Below, piece after piece: positions 29,633-33,545 of a DNA stretch of 33,545 nt. Numbering within the stretch: the first letter of the stretch is position 1; every line of letters begins with the position of its first letter. The notes under the pieces were generated by a model that was given only the letters and a program-made list of their open reading frames with translations, searched no databases and was not told where the DNA came from. The stretch is from positions 1-33,545 of the forward strand of contig JAKLER010000009.1 of assembly GCA_022711615.1 (NCBI GenBank), in the 5' to 3' direction. The DNA is from Acidobacteriota bacterium (GTDB taxonomy: Bacteria > Acidobacteriota > Thermoanaerobaculia > UBA5066). The translations under genes and the position numbers were made by a program.

Positions 29633-29842
29633 ATGACCACGGATCGCGAGAGCAGGTTCGAGACCGCGGCCGCCTGGCTCGGCAGCGTGGTCTCCCTATC
29701 GCTCCGAGCCGACATCTTCGGAGATCGCGTCGACACCCGGGCAACGATCGCCGTGGATCCGATCGATGGAGAGCCCTTCGCAAGTGAGGAGCTGCCCTCG
29801 CCCTCCCTCCGTCGACCGTTGGCGGCCCGGAGCCGAGCCTGA
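29633..29842 (+). CDS. Small ORF in the repeat, decayed in the left copy (tentative)
   Basis: This 69-aa frame starts at ATG after GGAGG with good spacing: MTTDRESRFETAAAWLGSVV, later ADIFGDRVDTRATIAVDPIDG. In the left copy the same frame is recognisable (17380-17555), with most changes conservative, but it has an in-frame TGA before ADIFG and lacks the N-terminus. The conserved frame hints at past coding. The family is unknown and it may be non-functional in both copies. Confidence 0.35.
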   Translation: MTTDRESRFETAAAWLGSVVSLSLRADIFGDRVDTRATIAVDPIDGEPFASEELPSPSLRRPLAARSRA

Positions 29843-29962
29843 CCTGCTGAACTTCGTCTGCGCCGCGTTCAGGCCCTTCCGGAACCGTGGCCTCCATCGG
29901 TCGAGGGGACCGGCGAGGCTCGCCCGGGCTCCGCCCCCGTAGCGAGTCGACACCCACGGAAC

Positions 29963-29977
29963 AATTTCGAAGAAATT
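29963..29977. promoter_or_regulatory. Conserved dyad upstream of AraC-like gene (right)
   Basis: AATTTC-GAA-GAAATT is the counterpart of 17668-17682, with the outermost base pair changed on both arms, which keeps the symmetry. Confidence 0.5.
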
Positions 29978-29987
29978 TCTCGAGGCA

Positions 29988-30038
29988 AGGGGCACTGAAG
30001 GGGTCCGAAAACCCTCATAGCTAGTAAGGAGGGTTCTC
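29988..30038 (+). promoter_or_regulatory. 51-nt invariant leader with two alternative hairpins (right)
   Basis: Identical to 17693-17743. Here AACCCTC is at 30010-30016, GAGGGTT at 30029-30035 (covering the AAGGAGG site) and the competing GGGGT at 30000-30004. It lies immediately before the GTG start of the second AraC-like gene. Confidence 0.55.
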
Positions 30039-30488
30039 GTGGCCCGATCAGTTGACATCGATGCTCAACTTCACGCCGACCCGTCGACCCCCGGCGCCGC
30101 GTACGCTCGATTCAAGAGGAGCCCATCCGGCGACCTGACGGACGAGAACCTCGATGTTCTCGCGGAACGACTCCTTGTCCACGGAGCGAATGCGGTAGCC
30201 GCGGTGGAGGGGCTCGCGACCCGGACCCTGCTGCGGCGCCTCGCTGAGGGCGGGACGAGCGTGCGATCTCTCGTCCTGCGTGTGCGTCGTGAACGGGCGC
30301 TCCGGCTCCTCGCGACATCGATGCCTTACGCCGAGGTCGCCTGGGCGATCGGGCTCTCCGGGCCGATCTCGCTCGCACGATTCTGCCGTCGGGAATTCGG
30401 GACGACGGCCGGGAGACTCCGTGCGGTATTGGTTCGGCAGGGGGCTCCCCCGAGGGTGGGGTGCCTTCGATGTGGCACCGAATGCTAA
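30039..30488 (+). CDS. Stand-alone AraC-type DNA-binding protein with C-terminal CxxCxxxC (copy 2)
   Basis: This 149-aa protein has the same length as copy 1 and by direct comparison differs at 36 positions (about 76% identity). Changes cluster in the N-terminal 50 residues and the C-terminal linker, while the helix-turn-helix core (RTLLRRLAE, GTSVRSLVLR, AIGLSGPISL, RFCRREFGTT) is almost unchanged. CLRCGTEC keeps the three Cys. It starts with GTG instead of ATG behind the same leader. It is followed by a secreted Cys-rich protein gene, mirroring copy 1 with its Cys-rich peptide. Both paralogues may bind the same DNA motif. Confidence 0.82.
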   Translation: MARSVDIDAQLHADPSTPGAAYARFKRSPSGDLTDENLDVLAERLLVHGANAVAAVEGLATRTLLRRLAEGGTSVRSLVLRVRRERALRLLATSMPYAEVAWAIGLSGPISLARFCRREFGTTAGRLRAVLVRQGAPPRVGCLRCGTEC

Positions 30489-30667
30489 TGGACAAGGAGG
30501 GAGATTCGTTCGGAAGATCCCGATCAACATGATTGCGCCTCGTCGGCACGTAAAGGTCCATACCTGCCTCCAGCAGTGGCTTCAGATGACACAAGCGAGA
30601 GTTGCTGGCTCGAAGAGTCGGCGAGGGACAGCTGGATCGATCCCGTACACCAACCGCCGATGGAGTG

Positions 30668-30682
30668 CGGGCGTGACGCCCG
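30668..30682. promoter_or_regulatory. Palindrome upstream of the secreted Cys-rich gene
   Basis: CGGGCGT-G-ACGCCCG is a perfect 7-bp dyad with one central base, 45 bp before the ATG. It is a candidate operator. The 239-bp gap holds no gene. Confidence 0.35.
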
Positions 30683-30727
30683 GGTAATCGTCCTCAACGT
30701 ATCGCGAGCTCGAAAGAAGGAGTCGAA

Positions 30728-31093
30728 ATGAAACGGTTCCCCATTCTGCTTTGGGCAATCGTGATGGCCGCCCTCGTCCTCGTTCCCCGTGTCGCATCGG
30801 CGGATCCTTGCCGCAGCTGCAACGACAGCTGCGATTTCACGATCTTTCTGGGCTCGCCGGTCTGCGGGGTGGGACTTGGCAGCTGCGCCTTTTGTGCCAC
30901 GTGGAACGAGTATGGCCTCGAAGGCAATACGTGGTACTGCCAGCTCATCCCCTGCGTGCCTGGGCCCGAACCCTGGTTCCCGAAAGCGAAGCTACGGGAC
31001 GAGAAGGAAGCCGGTGCTACGTGTCGGCTCGCCGGGATCGCGAGCAAGACCTACCGTGCCGTTCGAGTCGAGGTGACGTCGGCTCGCACATGA
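30728..31093 (+). CDS. Secreted cysteine-rich protein (hypothetical)
   Basis: This 121-aa protein has a clear Sec signal peptide (1-25, cut after VASA) and nine cysteines in the mature part at 28, 31, 35, 46, 53, 56, 71, 76 and 99. The first three form CRSCNDSC, the same CxxCxxxC spacing as the AraC-like tails. AAGGAG (30717-30722) precedes the ATG. The stop overlaps the start of the next gene (ATGA 31090-31093), so the two are made together. No family is recognised. It is not a double-glycine precursor; disulfide bonding or metal binding outside the cytoplasm is plausible. Confidence 0.75.
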   Translation: MKRFPILLWAIVMAALVLVPRVASADPCRSCNDSCDFTIFLGSPVCGVGLGSCAFCATWNEYGLEGNTWYCQLIPCVPGPEPWFPKAKLRDEKEAGATCRLAGIASKTYRAVRVEVTSART

Positions 31094-33267
31094 CGCGCTG
31101 GGCCATTCCCCTCTCCGTCGCGCTGCTCGCTGGCGGGCCTGCTGCCGACGTCCCCGCCCCCGTCTCCCAGGCGCGTCCCCTGGTGGACGATCGCCAGCGG
31201 CCGATCGTCGAGGCGCTGACGGTTCGACGCCTCCAGCAAGTTGAGGGAGGCGCCCGGAGCATCGAGGTGTCCGGTTCGCTGAGCCTTCCTCCGGACTGGG
31301 GTGGCCTCGTCGAGATCGAGGGGGTCGGTCACGGTCCGGTTCGCGCTCAGGCGGTCGATCTCCGACTGCAATCGGGAGCGCTCGTCGTGCCGCGCAAGGC
31401 GGTGCTGAAGGTCGTCCGGCCCGAGGGCCCCGCCCTCGCCTTGAAATACGTCCGGATCGCGGACGGGGCCCTGTCCCTCGCCGTCGAGACGACCCTTCGC
31501 GGTGACGAGGTCCTGCGGGTGCCGGCGGGGAGCGGTCTGCTTCACGCGAGCGACGAGAAGAACGGCCGTTTCGCCCGGCTCCTCAACCTGGAGCCCGGAG
31601 CGACCGTCACGGTCACGCCCGTGCTCTCGGGTAGCTCGATCGCCCTCCTGCGGGTCGTGAAGTCGACGGACGGCGCGCCCATCGCAGGCGCGGTCGTGAA
31701 GGAGTACGTGCCAGGGGAAGAGGAGGAGCAGGCCCGGAAAGGCCGAATCCTGTGGAAGGCGGACGAATCCGGCCTCTGCCTTCTGTCGGCCGATGCCGCG
31801 TACCTCCCGACAAGGATCGAGGCGGACGGGTTCGTTCCGGTGTCGAGCCACTTCGCCCTGGAACGAGACGTTCCCGACCGAATCGAAGCGGTGAAGCTGA
31901 GCGCGGGGGCGCGGCCGACGTTCCAGCTAAGCCTCGACGGCGAGCCCGGTGCCGGACGGACCGTGCGCCTCAGAGAGAAGGGAAAGGGTGGAACCGGCAG
32001 GATCGTTCGCTACTGGAAGACGGGCCGCACCGACGAAGAGGGACGGTGGCGCCCTGGAGTCGTCGCGCCGGGGACCTGGATCGTCACGGTCCAGGTCGAG
32101 AGCGCCCAGCCCGAGTTCCAGCAGGTCGTGGAGCTGCTGCCTGACTCGGCGGACGTCGTCGAGCTGCGGCTGGAACGCATCCGGATCACCGGCGCGGTGA
32201 CGCGAGGGCGGAAGGGAGTGCCCAGTGTGACGATCGTCATCGGCGCGCAGGATCTCGGCGAAAAAGTCGCGTCGGTGAACCTCGTTCCCGAGGGGGAGAA
32301 GGTCTCAACCGACGAGGACGGAGAGTTCGAGGCCTTCGTCTGGAGAGAAGGGATCTATAGGGTCAACGCCGGCGAGCTGGCGCGAAGGACCGTCTCCGTC
32401 CCGAAGACGGGTGCTCATGTCCAGATTCAGCTCGCCGAAGGCGACCTCGTGTGCCGGGTCGTCGATGCGGAAGGACGGCCCCTCCCGGGTGCGACCGTGA
32501 CGCACAAGGCTTCGGAGAAACGGCAGTCGACGACGAGCACGATGAGGACAGACGATAACGGATCGGTGTCGTTCTCGGTGCAGAGCGGGACGACCAGCAC
32601 GCTTCATGCGGACGCCGCCGGGTTCCGCCGGTCGGAGAAGGTCTCGGTCCTCATCCCGGAGGAAGGTGCTCCGCCTCCGGTGGAGATCCGCCTGGAGCGG
32701 GACCAGGTCCTGAGCGGACGGTTCGTCGGATCGATGGGCGTGCCCATCGTCGGAGCGAGGATCGCGGCCATCACGGAGACGGGGGGCTTCCTGCGGGCGT
32801 CGGAGGCCACGGACGCCGACGGGCGATTCGAGGTGAGCCGATCGGGCGAGCGATCCTTCCGCCTGGTCCTGGTCTCGCCGCGAGCTCCCCTGACGATCCA
32901 CGACGTCTACGACGTCGGCCAGGAGGAGGAGCTGGTCCTCGCTCCCGCCGAGAGCGGGCTGCTGGAGGTGCAGTTCGTCGATCAGCAGGGGATGCCGGTG
33001 CCCGCTCGATCGGCCGTTCTTCAGCTCGGAGGCACCGTCATCCAGCCCGCGCTGCTCATGCAACACCTCGCCTTTCGCGGCCTGCCCCCGTACTCCGACG
33101 CGAGGGGAAGCCTCGTCATTCCCGACCTCACGCCCGGGGAGTACTCCGTCCTCCTGCCGGATGTCGCTGCGGCCAGTGGCCCCGGGCCGCTCCGGGTCGG
33201 GGTCTCTGTCGCCCCGGGTCGGAACTCGGTGCGGCTGACACTGGAGCAGAAAACGGGCGGCTCCTGA
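31090..33267 (+). CDS. Large secreted protein with carboxypeptidase-regulatory/transthyretin-like repeats
   Basis: This 725-aa protein has a signal peptide (MTRWAIPLSVALLAGG) and then a series of beta-sandwich modules. The CarboxypepD_reg-like signature recurs: DGAPIAGAVVKEY, AEGRPLPGATVTHKA, SMGVPIVGARIAAITETGG followed by ATDADGRFEV, and QQGMPVPARSAV ending in LTPGEYSVLLPD. Such modules mediate binding at the cell surface or periplasm and have no catalytic site. Translation is coupled to the Cys-rich protein gene, suggesting they act together. Frames upstream to 30751 are out of register with any start signal. Confidence 0.82.
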   Translation: MTRWAIPLSVALLAGGPAADVPAPVSQARPLVDDRQRPIVEALTVRRLQQVEGGARSIEVSGSLSLPPDWGGLVEIEGVGHGPVRAQAVDLRLQSGALVVPRKAVLKVVRPEGPALALKYVRIADGALSLAVETTLRGDEVLRVPAGSGLLHASDEKNGRFARLLNLEPGATVTVTPVLSGSSIALLRVVKSTDGAPIAGAVVKEYVPGEEEEQARKGRILWKADESGLCLLSADAAYLPTRIEADGFVPVSSHFALERDVPDRIEAVKLSAGARPTFQLSLDGEPGAGRTVRLREKGKGGTGRIVRYWKTGRTDEEGRWRPGVVAPGTWIVTVQVESAQPEFQQVVELLPDSADVVELRLERIRITGAVTRGRKGVPSVTIVIGAQDLGEKVASVNLVPEGEKVSTDEDGEFEAFVWREGIYRVNAGELARRTVSVPKTGAHVQIQLAEGDLVCRVVDAEGRPLPGATVTHKASEKRQSTTSTMRTDDNGSVSFSVQSGTTSTLHADAAGFRRSEKVSVLIPEEGAPPPVEIRLERDQVLSGRFVGSMGVPIVGARIAAITETGGFLRASEATDADGRFEVSRSGERSFRLVLVSPRAPLTIHDVYDVGQEEELVLAPAESGLLEVQFVDQQGMPVPARSAVLQLGGTVIQPALLMQHLAFRGLPPYSDARGSLVIPDLTPGEYSVLLPDVAAASGPGPLRVGVSVAPGRNSVRLTLEQKTGGS

Positions 33268-33311
33268 CGCGGGGGCGAACGACCACGGCGCGCAGCCGCG
33301 AACGCTCGCTC

Positions 33312-33326
33312 CGGGGCGGAGCCCCG
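33312..33326. terminator. Hairpin between convergent genes at the right end
   Basis: CGGGGC (33312-33317) pairs with GCCCCG (33321-33326) around GGA. It lies 45 bp after the stop of the large secreted protein and 20 bp from the stop of the convergent partial frame. Confidence 0.45.
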
Positions 33327-33346
33327 CTCAGCCGAGAAACCTCAGT

Positions 33347-33545
33347 TCAAGCCGGGACGAGAGGGCAGTAGCGGAGGAAATCGGCGGGGACTGAGGGGTG
33401 CTTTCGCCAAGGTGGCGGAAGGTCCAGATGCAGGTGCGCCACAGTTGGGGGGATGGCCTCAAGGCGCATCAGGAGCTGGGCGAGGCGGTATCGGGTCTTC
33501 TGGTTGAGAAGGCCCAGGAAGAGGCGGGAGCGGCGGGGGGAGGCT
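33347..33545 (-). CDS. C-terminus of an unidentified protein (possibly a transposase)
   Basis: Reading the minus strand from the window edge gives 66 codons to a TGA at 33347-33349. The content is RRSRLFLGLLNQKTRYRLAQ, a Pro-rich segment and FLRYCPLVPA. The basic helix followed by a Pro/Trp-rich end is reminiscent of transposase C-termini, but I do not recognise a family. The gene extends beyond the window. Confidence 0.35.
   Translation of the reverse strand, partial: ASPRRSRLFLGLLNQKTRYRLAQLLMRLEAIPPTVAHLHLDLPPPWRKHPSVPADFLRYCPLVPA

Larger units (their letters stand above)
29199..30495 (+). repeat. Right copy of the direct repeat (about 1.3 kb)
   Basis: This copy contains the protease 3' fragment, a longer leader and the second AraC-like gene. 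It carries about 270-290 bp (roughly 29410-29680) absent from the left copy. The stretch 29365-29632 shows no convincing gene. The homologous block brackets the RiPP cluster in direct orientation. Confidence 0.88.

Noticed and set aside
17176-30495. Composite transposon explanation for the direct repeats
   Set aside because: The repeats contain no transposase, terminal inverted repeats or target duplications that I can see; segmental duplication with recombination fits better.
1-33545. CRISPR arrays, tRNA or rRNA genes
   Set aside because: No short regularly spaced repeats, tRNA-like cloverleaf with T-loop, or rRNA segments were noticed on either strand.

Overview
The window is a GC-rich bacterial chromosome segment. 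Codon use is strongly biased to C/G in third position in most genes, and genes are tightly packed with 4-bp ATGA/GTGA overlaps. The 827-aa MacB/FtsX permease at 20509-22992 belongs to the type first named 'acidobacterial duplicated orphan permease' (ADOP). Together with the GC content and the housekeeping genes this suggests an Acidobacteriota-like organism (for example a Thermoanaerobaculia/Holophagae relative). That placement is inference only.

Left part (1-17341), ordinary chromosome: a TetR regulator (cut by the window edge) diverges from an FKBP-type isomerase lipoprotein. Next come a feoA-feoB-MFS-lipoprotein unit, a fatty-acyl-reductase-like SDR on the minus strand, a STAS-glycogen phosphorylase pair, an M14 carboxypeptidase, an NTF2-like lipoprotein, a HEPN/nucleotidyltransferase pair, an aldo/keto reductase, a radical SAM enzyme with an unusual Cys spacing, and a site-2 protease with a CBS pair.

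Central part (17176-30495), accessory region: two diverged direct copies (about 1.0 and 1.3 kb) of a block bracket about 11 kb. Each block consists of the 3' end of the site-2 protease gene, a conserved leader, and a 149-aa AraC-type DNA-binding protein with a C-terminal CxxCxxxC. Inside lies what I read as an undescribed RiPP (ribosomally made, modified peptide) system. It has a 57-aa precursor with a textbook double-glycine leader and a Gly-rich core ending in CTCSCAC, a radical SAM/SPASM maturase, an ADOP permease, a C39-peptidase ABC exporter, an HlyD/MacA-like adaptor, a MacB/LolD-like ATPase and a TonB-C-like lipoprotein. All lie on one strand with short spacings or overlaps. The presumed flow is: AraC-like regulator controls the peptide; SPASM enzyme cross-links the Cys core; C39 exporter cuts after Gly-Gly and exports; the ADOP/adaptor/ATPase set exports onward or gives self-protection. 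A truncated, frameshifted DUF2785 gene and the orphan protease 3' fragment mark the right junction.

Right part (30039-33545): the second AraC-like copy is followed by a Sec-secreted 9-Cys protein translationally coupled to a large secreted protein with carboxypeptidase-regulatory/transthyretin-like repeats. This looks like a second regulator-plus-Cys-rich-protein module. The window ends in the C-terminus of an unidentified minus-strand gene.

Two regulatory patterns stand out. One is a 51-nt segment identical in both AraC-like leaders that can fold into two mutually exclusive hairpins, one hiding the ribosome binding site. The other is a set of first-in-unit genes without Shine-Dalgarno sequences that carry a -10-like hexamer exactly 6 nt before ATG, as expected for leaderless mRNAs. 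No tRNA, rRNA or CRISPR array was seen.
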